Made by a program: the position numbers and the translations under genes
Notes under the pieces: model-generated
What the model was told of the DNA's origin: nothing
What the model saw: only the letters and a program-made list of their open reading frames with translations
Databases searched by the model: none
Assembly (NCBI RefSeq): GCF_028279465.1
Contig: NZ_JANQNS010000013.1
Coordinates: 124,001-188,000 of the forward strand
Length of the DNA stretch: 64,000 bases
Source: Parasphingopyxis sp.
GTDB taxonomy: Bacteria; Pseudomonadota; Alphaproteobacteria; Sphingomonadales; Sphingomonadaceae
Direction of reading: 5' to 3'
In this document: positions 1-12,477 of the stretch, piece by piece
How the letters are laid out: each line of letters opens with the position of its first letter
How positions within the stretch are numbered: position 1 is the stretch's first letter

Positions 1-512
1 GCCAGCAGCCCGGATGCTTGCAACCCAGCCTCGCGGACCTGCTCGGCGCAACCCGGCTTCTTCCCCCAATAATGAATGTCGGCGCCGCGCGCCTTCACCG
101 AAAAAGGCACACCGATATCGGCGGCGAGCCGCATTGCGGCGGGACCGTCAGGATAGAAGAATTCCGCATCGATAATGTCGAATGGGAAACGCTCATGAAT
201 ATCGCGCAGCACAGGCATTACCGCGCGCGCCATAGCCGCGGGAGCACGCGACCCGCCGATTTTCGGGATCGATCGAAAACGTGGTCGATGGACGGTCACA
301 CCCTTCCACATTTCCCGCTCCGGAACCGCCGCAAACTGCCGGTACTGTGCATGATGGTTTAGCGGCCATGGCGGTACGCCGATCGGCGCAACGACTTCCA
401 GCTGCACATCGTCGCGCGCGGCCAAGGTCAGCGTCTGGCGTTCGACGAATCCGCCGAAAGTGGGCCGCGACGCGTCGGGAAACAGGGTTGCGAGGGTGAG
501 CACGCGGAGCAT
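1..512 (-). CDS. Glycosyltransferase family 4 N-terminal part (3' end outside window)
   Basis: Reading the minus strand from an ATG at 512 gives an uninterrupted 170-codon frame that runs off the left edge. It begins MLRVLTLATLFPDASRPTFG and continues with FVERQ, then a central KARGADIHYWG. The opening (hydrophobic strand, then LFPD..RPTFGGFVERQ) is characteristic of the N-terminal acceptor-binding half of GT-B glycosyltransferases of families 4/1, which transfer sugars from nucleotide-sugars to lipids or growing exopolysaccharide. The donor-binding C-terminal half with its EX7E motif would lie outside the window, so donor and product cannot be named. It diverges from bamD with about 100 bp between the starts. 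Confidence 0.72.
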   Translation of the reverse strand, partial: MLRVLTLATLFPDASRPTFGGFVERQTLTLAARDDVQLEVVAPIGVPPWPLNHHAQYRQFAAVPEREMWKGVTVHRPRFRSIPKIGGSRAPAAMARAVMPVLRDIHERFPFDIIDAEFFYPDGPAAMRLAADIGVPFSVKARGADIHYWGKKPGCAEQVREAGLQASGLL

Positions 513-614
513 GGTCCAGCGCTATAGCCGAACATCGTGCGCGCGGAACCCTCTGCACGATCATACGTGCAAGCTCTCTTGGCGGCTGCGTTCGGCTGCG
601 CTAGAGGCATGGTT

Positions 615-1412
615 ATGCGTATCCAGTTCCGCCCTGTGGCGATCATGCTTGCCGCTGTCGCCTTTGCCCCGCTTGCTTCGTGCGCCGGCCCGAGCGCCCA
701 AACCCGCGCCGACCAGCAATATGTCGCCCGCGACGTCAACACGCTCTACAATCTCGGCAAGGACCGGCTCGACCGGAACCAGTATAGCATTGCCGCGGCG
801 ATCTTCTCCGAAGTCGAGCGCCAGCATCCCTATTCGCCCTGGGCGCGGCGGGCGCAGTTGATGGGTGCGTTCAGCTTCTATCTGGCGCAGGAATATCCCG
901 AAGCGATATCGTCCGCGCGCCGCTTCCTCTCAATCCATCCCGGCAACCGCGATGCGCCCTATGCTTATTATCTGATCGCGGTCAGCTATTATGAGCAGAT
1001 TTCCGACGTCACCCGCGATCAATCCGTGACGCGCCAGGCGCAGGCCGCGCTCAACGAGGTCGTGCGCCGCTATCCCGACAGCGTCTATGCCGCCGATGCG
1101 CGGTTGAAGCTCGATCTGGTCAACGATCATCTCGCGGGCAAGGAGATGGAGATCGGCCGTTTCTACCAGCGCCGGCGGCAATGGCTGGCTGCGACCGTGC
1201 GTTTCCGTAATGTCGTCGACAGTTTCGATACGACGACGCACGCTCCTGAGGCGCTGATGCGGCTGACGGAAAGCTATCTCGCGCTCGGTATCGTCGAGGA
1301 AGCGCGCCGCGCTGCCGCCGTGCTCGGCAACAATTATCCCGAATCGCGCTGGTACGAACGGGCTTATGACCTGATGCGGCGGCACGGTAATCCGGCGGCC
1401 AGCGAGAGCTAA
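615..1412 (+). CDS. bamD: Outer membrane assembly lipoprotein BamD
   Basis: A 265-residue lipoprotein of the BAM complex, which inserts beta-barrel proteins into the outer membrane. The N-terminus MRIQFRPVAIMLAAVAFAPL is followed by ASC, giving a lipobox with acylated Cys23. The body holds TPR-like helical repeats typical of BamD/ComL (DVNTLYNLGKDRLDRNQY, RRAQLMGAFSFYLAQEYPEA, RYPDSVYAADARLKLDLV). I chose ATG 615 because AGAGG at 603-607 sits 7 nt upstream; ATG 609 is in frame but too close to it. It is followed 41 bp later by recN, and the order bamD-recN-ligA is common in sphingomonads, which supports the call. Confidence 0.93.
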   Translation: MRIQFRPVAIMLAAVAFAPLASCAGPSAQTRADQQYVARDVNTLYNLGKDRLDRNQYSIAAAIFSEVERQHPYSPWARRAQLMGAFSFYLAQEYPEAISSARRFLSIHPGNRDAPYAYYLIAVSYYEQISDVTRDQSVTRQAQAALNEVVRRYPDSVYAADARLKLDLVNDHLAGKEMEIGRFYQRRRQWLAATVRFRNVVDSFDTTTHAPEALMRLTESYLALGIVEEARRAAAVLGNNYPESRWYERAYDLMRRHGNPAASES

Positions 1413-1453
1413 GGCCACTGGCCTGATCGCCAGAATCCGTTAAAAGCCGGACC

Positions 1454-3115
1454 ATGCTCACCGGCCTTTCCATTCGCGATGTTGTCCTGATTGAAGCGCT
1501 CGACCTTCGCTTCGAGAATGGTCTCGGTGCGCTGACCGGGGAAACAGGGGCGGGCAAATCCATACTGCTCGATGCGCTGGGTCTGGCGCTTGGTGTGCGG
1601 GCCGATAGCGGACTCGTGCGGCAGGGCGCCGAACGCGCGGTCGTCAGCGCGACTTTCGATATCCCGGCCAGCCATCCGGCGGGCGCGCTGCTGACCGAGA
1701 GCGGTCTGGATGCCGAACCCGGCGAGCCGCTGATCCTCCGCCGGATCGTCAAAGCGGATGGCGGGAGCCGCGCCAGTGTCAATGATCAGCCCGTATCCGC
1801 CGCCTTGTTACGCGAGATTGGTGGGCTGCTCGTCGAAATTCACGGCCAGCATGACGATCGCGGGCTTCTCAACGCCAAGGGCCATCGCGCGCTGCTTGAT
1901 GCGTTCGGCGGTGTGGATCTGACGAAGACTGGCAAGGCCTGGAGCGATTGGCGGACAGCCGAGTCAGTGTTGGCTGATGCACGGGCAGAGGTGGAAGAAG
2001 CCGAACGCGACCGGGATTTTCTTGATCATGCCGTGAAGGAATTGCGGGCGCTGGCGCCGCAGCCGGGCGAGGAGGCCGAGCTCGCCGAGGCCCGCGCGAC
2101 AATGCAGAAGGGCGACCGGATTTCCGGCGACCTTGCCGAAATTACCGAGCTGCTCGACGGGTCGGAAGGCAGCCTCGCCAAGCTACGCCAGGCCGCGCGC
2201 CGGGCGGACCGGATCGCGGGCGAGCATGAAGTATTGGGCGAAGCTCTGGCCGCGCTCGACCGGGCGCTGATCGAGGCCGATCTTGCGGAGGAGAAGCTCG
2301 CCGAAGCTGCGCATATCCTCGCCTTCGACCCGGCGCGGCTGGACGAAGCGGAAACGCGACTGTTCGATATCCGCGCGCTGGCCCGGAAGCATCGCGTGGA
2401 GCCCGATGCGCTCCCGGCACTGGCCGAGGAGATGGCAGCGAAGCTTGAGCGGATCGAAGCCGGCGGCGCGCATCTGGCGAAGCTGGAAGCCGACGTTGCG
2501 GCCAAGCGCGATGCCTATATCGCGGCGGCTGAGGCGCTACATGCGAAACGCGCGAAATCGGCCAAGGCGCTGGACAAGGCGGTCGCCGCCGAACTCGCAC
2601 CGCTCAAACTCGATGCCGCGCAATTCCGCACGTCGGTCGAAACGCTGGACGAGAGCGAATGGACAGCGGCGGGACAAGATCGGGTTGCCTTCGAAATCTC
2701 GACCAATCCCGGCGCGCCCTTCGGTCCGCTGGGGAAGATCGCGTCGGGCGGCGAACTCTCCCGCTTCATCCTCGCATTGAAGGTCGCGCTGGCCGAACAG
2801 GGCGGTGCGGGCACGATGATCTTCGACGAAATCGACCGCGGTGTCGGGGGCGCCGTGGCGAGCGCGATCGGCGAAAGGCTGGCCCGGCTGGCCGAAGGCA
2901 CGCAGCTCCTCGTCGTCACCCACAGCCCCCAGGTCGCCGCCCGCGCCGGCCATCAATGGCAGATCGCGAAAACGAGCGACGGCCTCGTGACGCGCACGAG
3001 CGTCCAGCGTCTGGACGAAGGCGAACGCCGCGAGGAAATCGCGCGGATGCTGTCGGGCGCGGAGATTACGGACGAGGCGCGTGCGCAGGCGGATCGCCTG
3101 CTGGAGGGGGTGTGA
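1454..3115 (+). CDS. recN: DNA repair protein RecN
   Basis: A 553-residue SMC-like ATPase that acts early in recombinational repair of double-strand breaks. The N-terminal half has Walker A GETGAGKS (residues 29-36) after the family opening LTGLSIRDVVLIEALDL, and VEIHGQHDDRGLLN follows. Ala/Glu-rich coiled coil occupies roughly residues 160-390. The C-terminal half has the ABC signature GKIASGGELSRF and Walker B TMIFDEIDRGVGG, then VVTHSPQVAA. The length matches the family. Its TGA overlaps the ATG of the next ORF (TGATG at 3113-3117), so translation of the downstream gene is probably coupled. Confidence 0.96.
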   Translation: MLTGLSIRDVVLIEALDLRFENGLGALTGETGAGKSILLDALGLALGVRADSGLVRQGAERAVVSATFDIPASHPAGALLTESGLDAEPGEPLILRRIVKADGGSRASVNDQPVSAALLREIGGLLVEIHGQHDDRGLLNAKGHRALLDAFGGVDLTKTGKAWSDWRTAESVLADARAEVEEAERDRDFLDHAVKELRALAPQPGEEAELAEARATMQKGDRISGDLAEITELLDGSEGSLAKLRQAARRADRIAGEHEVLGEALAALDRALIEADLAEEKLAEAAHILAFDPARLDEAETRLFDIRALARKHRVEPDALPALAEEMAAKLERIEAGGAHLAKLEADVAAKRDAYIAAAEALHAKRAKSAKALDKAVAAELAPLKLDAAQFRTSVETLDESEWTAAGQDRVAFEISTNPGAPFGPLGKIASGGELSRFILALKVALAEQGGAGTMIFDEIDRGVGGAVASAIGERLARLAEGTQLLVVTHSPQVAARAGHQWQIAKTSDGLVTRTSVQRLDEGERREEIARMLSGAEITDEARAQADRLLEGV

Positions 3116-3584
3116 TGACTTTTAGTGAGGGCGCTGCCTTATATGCTGCTGCCCTGTCCACAATCTTAGCAATGATTTCTTTGTTACGTTGGCTCGCCGA
3201 TTACCGACCGTTTCGCTTGAACACGCCCGCCGAGGCTTTTTTGCCAAGCTCTTCGGTAGAGGCGCACTTAACGAACATGAGTAAGTTTCAAATCGCAGTT
3301 GATGGAATCTGGCTAGGCTATGCGTTTAGGCCGTGGTTCAATCCCTTCCGGCGCAAGATGCTGCAGGCAGTATCGATGTCCGGCTTTGATCTTGATACAA
3401 ATGAAGATTTCACAATTGAGACAAAGGTTTTCCAACCCGCTAGCCATATTTTCGCTGGTTACGTCGGTCGAGAGCGTTTTCAGTATCGGTCAAAACTTTT
3501 CGATAAATCGGGCTTTGACCATCGGCTTGGTGTAGCCATTGAACATTCTCTATCGAGCAGACCGCAAATATTGCTCTACAAGCC

Positions 3585-3588
<4 letters not shown>
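3115..3588 (+). CDS. Hypothetical protein with one N-terminal membrane segment, AT-rich insertion between recN and ligA
   Basis: 157 residues, not recognised. It begins MTFSEGAALYAAALSTILAM with a hydrophobic stretch at about residues 5-25, followed by a basic/aromatic soluble part (YAFRPWFNPFRRKMLQAVSM, later HIFAGYVGRERFQYRSKLF). Base composition is visibly lower in GC than recN or ligA on either side, and codons such as ttt, tta, cgt and aat are frequent, suggesting acquisition from elsewhere. The start overlaps the recN stop by one base, and its stop overlaps the ATG of a 21-codon ORF (ATGA at 3585-3588). The unbroken frame and the tight junctions argue that it is translated. Function unknown. 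Confidence 0.7.
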
Positions 3589-6804
<3,216 letters not shown>

Positions 6805-6907
6805 ATCAGCGGCAATTGGTTCGAATACACCCAAATCACTTACTCGTTACGGGGTAAAAACAATAGTCTTCATCATGCAACCTATCCTGCAGACCGTAAA
6901 TCTTACG

Positions 6908-7585
6908 CTAACGGGTATCGCCAATCCATCGCATGACTCCGGTGTTGAACGGCGTCCATATGCCGATCCGCACGTCAGCATTGCGCAGGATCGAGCCGGT
7001 CCATTCGTTGCAGGTGCGGAACGCCGTATAGCGGCCATGGGCCTCGTAGAAGACATCGTTGGGACCGTACGCGCCGGCTGGCTGGGAGTTTCCATCCGCA
7101 TCGAGCGCGAACTGGGCGCGGATCGCGGTGGCGATCTGATTATATTGCTCCGGCGTCACGGTCAGCGGCCGGAGGTCGTCGGCGACCTGCGGTGCGGCGA
7201 TATGATCGACATGGACGAGACTCGCTTCGCTGCCGAACAGTGCCGCGACTGCTGTTGACGGACGCAGATCGGCCCAGGTCGGCGTTTCGAGATAGAAGGC
7301 GCGATCGCCCCAGCCGAAGAGCAGCCAGTCGCTGAAATAGCGCGGATCGGCCAGATGCTCGGGGCGGATCAGGTCGCTCCAGTCGGCAAGCGCATTGCGG
7401 CGCGGGAGGACGAGCCCGGTATGGATACCATTGTCATGGACATAGATGGTGACGCCGTTTTCCGGTTCGCGCCAGTCGCCATTGGCGGGGATCAGCGCGC
7501 CGCCCATACCGGCAAGCGGATAGACGAGCAGCAGCAGGCCGAATATCGCCAGAGCCCGGCCTAGGCCGCGCAACGCCCGTTTCAT
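6908..7585 (-). CDS. DUF2459 / TIGR02117 family membrane-associated protein
   Basis: 225 residues. One N-terminal membrane segment (ALAIFGLLLLVYPLAGMGGA), then a periplasmic domain beginning VTIYVHDNGIHTGLVLP. It has the family features WLLFGWGDRAFYLETPTWAD and the C-terminal FRTCNEWTGSILRNADV. These match the DUF2459 (TIGR02117) proteins of unknown function found in many proteobacteria, where a conserved His near the start and the TCNxW motif suggest a papain/NlpC-like hydrolase fold; catalysis has not been shown as far as I know. It is transcribed in the same direction as the HWE kinase and diverges from phhA. Confidence 0.85.
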   Translation of the reverse strand: MKRALRGLGRALAIFGLLLLVYPLAGMGGALIPANGDWREPENGVTIYVHDNGIHTGLVLPRRNALADWSDLIRPEHLADPRYFSDWLLFGWGDRAFYLETPTWADLRPSTAVAALFGSEASLVHVDHIAAPQVADDLRPLTVTPEQYNQIATAIRAQFALDADGNSQPAGAYGPNDVFYEAHGRYTAFRTCNEWTGSILRNADVRIGIWTPFNTGVMRWIGDTR

Positions 7586-7654
7586 CGCCCGTCTCCGCTC
7601 AGTTTTTGACCTCGGTCATTCGTTCTTTACGTCCTTTGATGCTATATCGCCCGC

Positions 7655-8536
7655 ATGACAGCTGAAACACATGTTTTCGAACGCCCGCCCGAGGGCGCCG
7701 CCGAAGATTGGTCGATCCCGCAGCAATGGGAGGATTATACCGCCGAAGAGCATGAAACCTGGGATATCTTGTTCGAGCGGCAGCTCAAGCAGCTGCCGGG
7801 CCGCGCGAGCCAGGCTTTTCTCGACGGGATCGACGTGCTCAATCTTTCGAAACCGGGCATCCCGGATTTCGAGGAACTGTCCGAGCGGCTGATGAACGCG
7901 ACCGGCTGGCAGGTGATCGCCGTGCCCGGGCTCGTGCCCGACGATGTGTTCTTCGACCATCTGGCCAATCGCCGCTTTGTCGCCGGCAATTTCATCCGGG
8001 AGCGCGACCAGCTCGATTATCTCCAGGAGCCCGACGTCTTCCATGACGTTTTCGGCCATGTGCCGATGCTCGCGAACCCTGTGTTCGGTGATTATATGGA
8101 GGCTTATGGACGGGGCGGGTTGCGTGCGCTCGAATATGACAGCCTCGATCATCTCGCGCGGCTCTATTGGTATACGGTCGAGTTCGGATTGATCGACGAG
8201 CCGGAGGGCCTGCGCATCTATGGTTCGGGCATCGTATCGAGCCATGGCGAGAGCCTGTTCGCGCTGGACGATCCGAGCCCCAATCGGATTGGTTTCGACA
8301 TGAAGCGGGTGATGCAAACCAATTACCGGATCGACGATTTCCAGCAGGTCTATTTCGTGATCCAGAGCTTCGAGGAGCTGTTGCGCGTGACGGTCGAGAC
8401 CGACTTCGCACCGCTCTACGCGGAGCTTGAAGATTCGCGCGATTATGCGCCAGACGATGTTGCCGACGAAGACAGCGTGATTACGCGCGGGACGCAGGCC
8501 TATGCCCGCGAACGCGCCGCCGCTTCACCAGCCTGA
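7655..8536 (+). CDS. phhA: Phenylalanine 4-monooxygenase
   Basis: 293 residues. This non-haem iron, pterin-dependent enzyme hydroxylates phenylalanine to tyrosine. The iron ligands are visible: His130 and His135 in EPDVFHDVFGHVP, and Glu176 in YWYTVEFGL. Other family signatures are SIPQQWEDYTAEEHETWDIL, RRFVAGNFIRERDQLDYLQE and YGSGIVSSHGES. It is a single catalytic domain without the ACT regulatory domain of animal enzymes. No phhB (pterin dehydratase) is adjacent. The 3' end overlaps the end of prmA on the other strand by 56 bp. Confidence 0.96.
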   Translation: MTAETHVFERPPEGAAEDWSIPQQWEDYTAEEHETWDILFERQLKQLPGRASQAFLDGIDVLNLSKPGIPDFEELSERLMNATGWQVIAVPGLVPDDVFFDHLANRRFVAGNFIRERDQLDYLQEPDVFHDVFGHVPMLANPVFGDYMEAYGRGGLRALEYDSLDHLARLYWYTVEFGLIDEPEGLRIYGSGIVSSHGESLFALDDPSPNRIGFDMKRVMQTNYRIDDFQQVYFVIQSFEELLRVTVETDFAPLYAELEDSRDYAPDDVADEDSVITRGTQAYARERAAASPA

Positions 8537-9422
8537 GAATCGCCCATTCGCCGCGATCTAGCCGCTCGGCCAACCGAAAGCGCTGGCGGCGATAGGCGGC
8601 GATCACGGCTTCGGCCTGCGCATCAAGCAGCCCTGCGAGCACTAGCGTTCCGCGCGGCGCAACGGCGTTGCCAAAGGCCGGCGCCAGATTGATGAGCGGC
8701 CCGGCTAGGATATTGGCGATCAACAGATCGTATGGTGCCCGCGTTCGCAAACGCCGATGAACGAGGCCGGCAGTGCTGACGAGTTCGAGCATGCCCGGCG
8801 CTTTCCCAAGCGGAACGTCGTTGATCGCGGCATTCTGCCCGGCGACATCGATGGCCACCGGATCGATATCGGACGCAATCGCCCGCGCCCTTGGCCATAA
8901 TGCAAGCGCGGCAAATGCGAGCAAGCCGGTGCCGGTTCCAATATCCGCGACATTGCGGAACCGGCGACCGGAGGCCTTAAGGCGATCGAGCAGAGCGAGG
9001 CAACCGGCGGTCGTCTCGTGATGGCCGGTCCCGAAGGCCTGTCCGGCATCGATTTCGAACGCGATGCTATCCGCCGGCACCGCATTGCTGTGGATCGGCG
9101 TGTGGACGAAAAACCGGCCCTCATGGATCGGCTCGAGCCCTTTCTGGCTGACCGCAACCCAGTCCCGGTCCTCGAGCTTGATGATCTCCGGTTCCGCGCC
9201 CGCCGCGCTGGGTACGAGATGCATCGCCGTGGCGATCGTATCGGCGGTCGGCTCGTCTTCGAAATAGATGTCGAGCTGCCATTCGTGGGGCCGGGCCGGA
9301 TCGATCTCGCTCGTCATGAGAACGGGTACTGGCTCCATAAGCGCGAATGGCGCGATATCGTCTTTCAGGATTTCCGCTTCCGCGCGTGTGCAGGGCAGGG
9401 TGAGTTTCCAACTAGCGGACAA
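8481..9422 (-). CDS. prmA: Ribosomal protein L11 methyltransferase
   Basis: 313 residues. This SAM-dependent enzyme trimethylates ribosomal protein L11. An N-terminal substrate-recognition region (HEWQLDIYFEDEPTADTIAT) precedes the catalytic domain with GQAFGTGHHETT (about 128-138), motif I VADIGTGTGLLAFAA (158-172) and the post-motif LIANILAGPL. Slightly longer than E. coli PrmA. Its start overlaps the stop of the upstream dehydrogenase gene by 11 bp, so the two form a transcriptional unit. Its 3' end is antisense to the end of phhA. Confidence 0.93.
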   Translation of the reverse strand: MSASWKLTLPCTRAEAEILKDDIAPFALMEPVPVLMTSEIDPARPHEWQLDIYFEDEPTADTIATAMHLVPSAAGAEPEIIKLEDRDWVAVSQKGLEPIHEGRFFVHTPIHSNAVPADSIAFEIDAGQAFGTGHHETTAGCLALLDRLKASGRRFRNVADIGTGTGLLAFAALALWPRARAIASDIDPVAIDVAGQNAAINDVPLGKAPGMLELVSTAGLVHRRLRTRAPYDLLIANILAGPLINLAPAFGNAVAPRGTLVLAGLLDAQAEAVIAAYRRQRFRLAERLDRGEWAILRLVKRRRVRGHRPASRA

Positions 9423-10134
9423 AGCTCGCCCCGTTGATATCGAGTACGGCTCCCGTCATCGACGGCGGAGCATCGAGCGCGCAGAAGCGGATCGTTTCCG
9501 CCACTTCCTCGGGCGTGGCGACCCGGCCGAGCGGAATATCGCGCAGTAACTGTTCGCCGCCGCGGCTTTCCAGATAATCCTCGGCCATACCGGTCATCGT
9601 AAAGCCCGGGCAGATCGCGAAAGCGAGGATATCCTCACTCGCATAGGCCCGCGCGATCGTCTTGGTCATCGCAACCATGCCGCCTTTGGACGCCGCATAG
9701 TGCCAATGGTCGGGGCTGTCGCCGCGATAGGCCGCCCGGCTCGCGATATTCACGATCCGCCCGCCACGATTTTCACGAAAGTGGAGGATCGCAAGGCGGC
9801 ACAGTTCCGCGCTGGAGGTCAGGTTCACCCGCAATGTGCGTTCGAAATCTGCGCGCCAATCCGCATCGCTTTGGTCGATCGACGAAGCTTCGAAGATGCC
9901 AGCATTGTTGATCAGCACATCTATCCGCCCATCGAGCAGTTCGAGCGCGCGATGCCAAGCCTCTGCGGCCGCGCCCGGCGCGTCGAAGTCGGCCGCGACC
10001 GTCACATCGCCTTCGCATTGTGTTGCATGGCGGGCGAGGCGCGCTCCGGTTTCGGCGAGTCTGTCCGCGGCTGCCTTGCCGATGCCGCGGCGGGCGCCGG
10101 TGATGAAAATATGGGTGTCACTCGCGTCTTTCAT
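9412..10134 (-). CDS. Short-chain dehydrogenase/reductase (SDR)
   Basis: 240 residues with classical SDR features: nucleotide-binding TGARRGIG (12-19), INNAG (75-79), catalytic Ser132 in NIASRAAYRG, and Tyr146-Lys150 in HYAASK. The C-terminus LDAPPSMTGAVLDINGASFV resembles the FabG-like group. The substrate cannot be read from sequence; FabG-type 3-oxoacyl reductases and many alcohol dehydrogenases share these motifs. It is followed at once by prmA (11-bp overlap), a proximity with no obvious functional link. Confidence 0.88.
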   Translation of the reverse strand: MKDASDTHIFITGARRGIGKAAADRLAETGARLARHATQCEGDVTVAADFDAPGAAAEAWHRALELLDGRIDVLINNAGIFEASSIDQSDADWRADFERTLRVNLTSSAELCRLAILHFRENRGGRIVNIASRAAYRGDSPDHWHYAASKGGMVAMTKTIARAYASEDILAFAICPGFTMTGMAEDYLESRGGEQLLRDIPLGRVATPEEVAETIRFCALDAPPSMTGAVLDINGASFVR

Positions 10135-10187
10135 CCGCCCTCGATAGGCGGACTGGCGGGCAAGCGAAAGCGCCCAAGAACGGAACG

Positions 10188-11504
10188 TTAGCCCTCGGCC
10201 ATGCGGCGGACGAATTCGCCTGCCGCGCCGGTCAGCTTCTGCAGATGACCGTCCACTCCGTGAAAGCCTTCCGACACGCGGCTGATATCCGATGAGACGC
10301 TTTCGCTGTCCTCGCGGATCGCCGCAATCGTGCCAGACATGGAATCGGCGGCGAGCGCCGTTTCGTCAACAGCGGCGGTAATCGTCGTCACCGTCTGCGC
10401 CTGTTGCTCCATCGCCTGTCTGATACGGGTGGCCGAGGCCTGAACCTCGTTGACCGTCGCCCGGATCGACTCATTGGTCTCGACGGTCTGGGCGGTGGCC
10501 GACTGGATGGCAGCGATCTTGTTGGCGATATCGTCGGTGGCCTGCGCCGTCTGATTGGCGAGGCTTTTCACTTCCTGCGCGACGACTGCGAAGCCGCGCC
10601 CCGCATCGCCGGCCCGCGCGGCTTCGATGGTGGCGTTGAGCGCCAGCAAATTTGTCTGACCCGCCACGTCGCGGATCAGTCCGAGGATGGATTCGATGGA
10701 TACCGTATGTTCGGACAGCGCCTCGCTGACGCGCACAGCTTCCTGCGCCTGTTCCGATGCCCGTGTTGCGACGTCGGCCGATGTCTCGACCTCGCTGCGT
10801 GCCTCTTCGATAGCCCGGATCAGGCCGGCGGCGGTCTGCGCGGCCTCGCGCATGGCGATCGCCGATTGTTCGGCCGCAGCTGCAACTTCGGACGCCTTGC
10901 CGAGCATACCTTGTACCGATTGCGAGGCATCGTCGGTATTGGCGATCACGGCCATACTGTCCTCGGTCGCATCCTTGACGGTCTGTTCGATCTTTTCCCG
11001 GAAGATCCGCGTGCTTTCCTGCCGCTTGTCCTCTTCCTGCTTGAACAGAATCTCGTTGATGAAGGAGGAGGTGATTTCGAACTCGAGCGCGGAAAACTGG
11101 AAATAGGCTCGGGTGAGGCGGAGTCGCTCTTCCGGATCGTCCTGGGTGCCTTCGTCGATCAGCTTGAGCACATCGCCATTTACGAAGGACAGCGCCGCAA
11201 ATAGCTCTTTCGGAGAAATGCCGGCTGCGAGAATGCGCTCGGCATGCTTTTGGGCGATATCGATCCAGCGCCGTTCCATCGGGCGGTGCATTTTTTCGAC
11301 GCTATATTCGGTGGAATAGCCGATCGCCTTTTCGAGCTGTTCGCTGCTCATCGCCCCGAGCGAAGGGTTGAGTGCGATAAATCGATCCCAGAATTCTTTG
11401 GCGAGCACGCGCTCCTTGCCGTCGACAAGATTGCCGATGCGCTTGATATCGGTTTCCAGGCTGCCGTCATGGTCAAAAACGGCAATATGGTCCGTGATGT
11501 TCAT
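10188..11504 (-). CDS. Soluble globin-coupled methyl-accepting chemotaxis protein
   Basis: 438 residues without membrane segments. Residues about 20-155 resemble the protoglobin sensor domain: [14 protein letters not shown], then [20 protein letters not shown], where His87 is the likely proximal haem ligand. A HAMP-less coiled coil leads to the signalling domain, whose hairpin tip ([20 protein letters not shown], then [20 protein letters not shown]; about 279-320) is the conserved CheW/CheA contact. This is the HemAT/McpB-like architecture for cytoplasmic aerotaxis. No che genes lie nearby, so it must signal to a cluster elsewhere. Haem binding is inferred from the pattern. Confidence 0.88.
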   Translation of the reverse strand: MNITDHIAVFDHDGSLETDIKRIGNLVDGKERVLAKEFWDRFIALNPSLGAMSSEQLEKAIGYSTEYSVEKMHRPMERRWIDIAQKHAERILAAGISPKELFAALSFVNGDVLKLIDEGTQDDPEERLRLTRAYFQFSALEFEITSSFINEILFKQEEDKRQESTRIFREKIEQTVKDATEDSMAVIANTDDASQSVQGMLGKASEVAAAAEQSAIAMREAAQTAAGLIRAIEEARSEVETSADVATRASEQAQEAVRVSEALSEHTVSIESILGLIRDVAGQTNLLALNATIEAARAGDAGRGFAVVAQEVKSLANQTAQATDDIANKIAAIQSATAQTVETNESIRATVNEVQASATRIRQAMEQQAQTVTTITAAVDETALAADSMSGTIAAIREDSESVSSDISRVSEGFHGVDGHLQKLTGAAGEFVRRMAEG

Positions 11505-11659
11505 CTGTGTATCGCCCGCATTAAATTTGCAGGAGATGCTAGTAGAAGCGATTGGTTAAGGGCGCGTTAGCCTTGTGCGTACTGCCCCAAAGCCCAGCTT
11601 GCATGCATAGGCCGTTCGTCTAAGAGGAACCCCACATTGGGAAAGCCATAGAGACTATA

Positions 11660-12097
11660 ATGTCACGCAACCATTCTCGCCCGTTATCGCCGCATCTCAC
11701 CCATTGGCGATGGGGCGCCAATATGCTGGTGTCTATCCTGCACAGAATTACCGGATTCGGCCTGGCTATTGTCGGTGGGCTGATATTTGCGGGATGGTTG
11801 CTATCGGCCGCGAGCGGCGAAGAGACCTATAACTGGTTTCTGGGCCTGTTCACTGTCGAAAGTGGTGCGATCAACATCGTCGGTGCGGTGTTCGGAATCG
11901 GTCTCACATGGGCGTTTTTCACGCATCTTTTCAATGGGCTGCGCCATTTCGTTCTGGATGCGGGCGCGGGTTATGAGCTGAACACTAACCGGACCTGGTC
12001 GATTGCCGTTGTCGCCGGCGCCATTCTCGCGACTGTAGCCCTGTGGGCATGGCTGTTGTGGCCGACGATTGGCGCGCTAGTCGGAGGAGAAGGTTGA
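11660..12097 (+). CDS. sdhC: Succinate dehydrogenase cytochrome b556 subunit
   Basis: 145 residues with three membrane helices, the large membrane anchor of complex II. The family signature SPHLTHWRW and SILHRITGFGLAIVGG (HRxTG) are present. HLFNGLRHFVLDAGAG carries the haem b ligand His and the quinone-site region. The stop overlaps the sdhD ATG (TGATG at 12095-12099). It heads the sdhC-sdhD-sdhA unit; sdhB is displaced to 20693. Confidence 0.95.
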   Translation: MSRNHSRPLSPHLTHWRWGANMLVSILHRITGFGLAIVGGLIFAGWLLSAASGEETYNWFLGLFTVESGAINIVGAVFGIGLTWAFFTHLFNGLRHFVLDAGAGYELNTNRTWSIAVVAGAILATVALWAWLLWPTIGALVGGEG

Positions 12098-12477
12098 TGG
12101 GTACGGGGCTCGGCCGTGTTCGCGGTCTCGGTTCGGCGAAACAGGGCACGCATCACTGGTGGATGCAGCGGCTGACGGCGGCGGGGAATGTGCTCCTGAT
12201 GAGCTGGTTCGTCGTATCGCTGCTGCGCCTGCCGGACCTTTCCCACGCGGTCGTCACCGAGTGGCTGTCGAAACCTCTGGTCGCGATCGCGATGATCCTG
12301 CTTGCGGGCAATGTTTTCTGGCATTTGCGGCTCGGCCTGCAGGTCTTCATCGAGGATTATGTGCATAACGAAGCCTCGAAGCTCGGGTTGCTCGTGCTGC
12401 TCAATTTCTTCGCGGTCGGGGCGGGCGCAATCGCCATCTTCTCCATCGCCAGAATCGCTTTCGGGGGCGCCGTATAA
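12097..12477 (+). CDS. sdhD: Succinate dehydrogenase hydrophobic membrane anchor subunit
   Basis: 126 residues with three membrane helices. [20 protein letters not shown] and [20 protein letters not shown] are typical of alphaproteobacterial SdhD; the His in the second helix region would co-ligate haem b with SdhC. I chose ATG 12097, overlapping the sdhC stop, over upstream in-frame starts that would run inside sdhC. The stop overlaps the sdhA ATG by one base, so sdhCDA is translationally coupled. Confidence 0.94.
   Translation: MGTGLGRVRGLGSAKQGTHHWWMQRLTAAGNVLLMSWFVVSLLRLPDLSHAVVTEWLSKPLVAIAMILLAGNVFWHLRLGLQVFIEDYVHNEASKLGLLVLLNFFAVGAGAIAIFSIARIAFGGAV

Noticed and set aside
193..564. 123-codon minus-strand frame at the left edge
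   Set aside because: It competes with the frame starting at 512, which gives a convincing glycosyltransferase N-terminus; the longer frame is Arg/Ala-rich noise.
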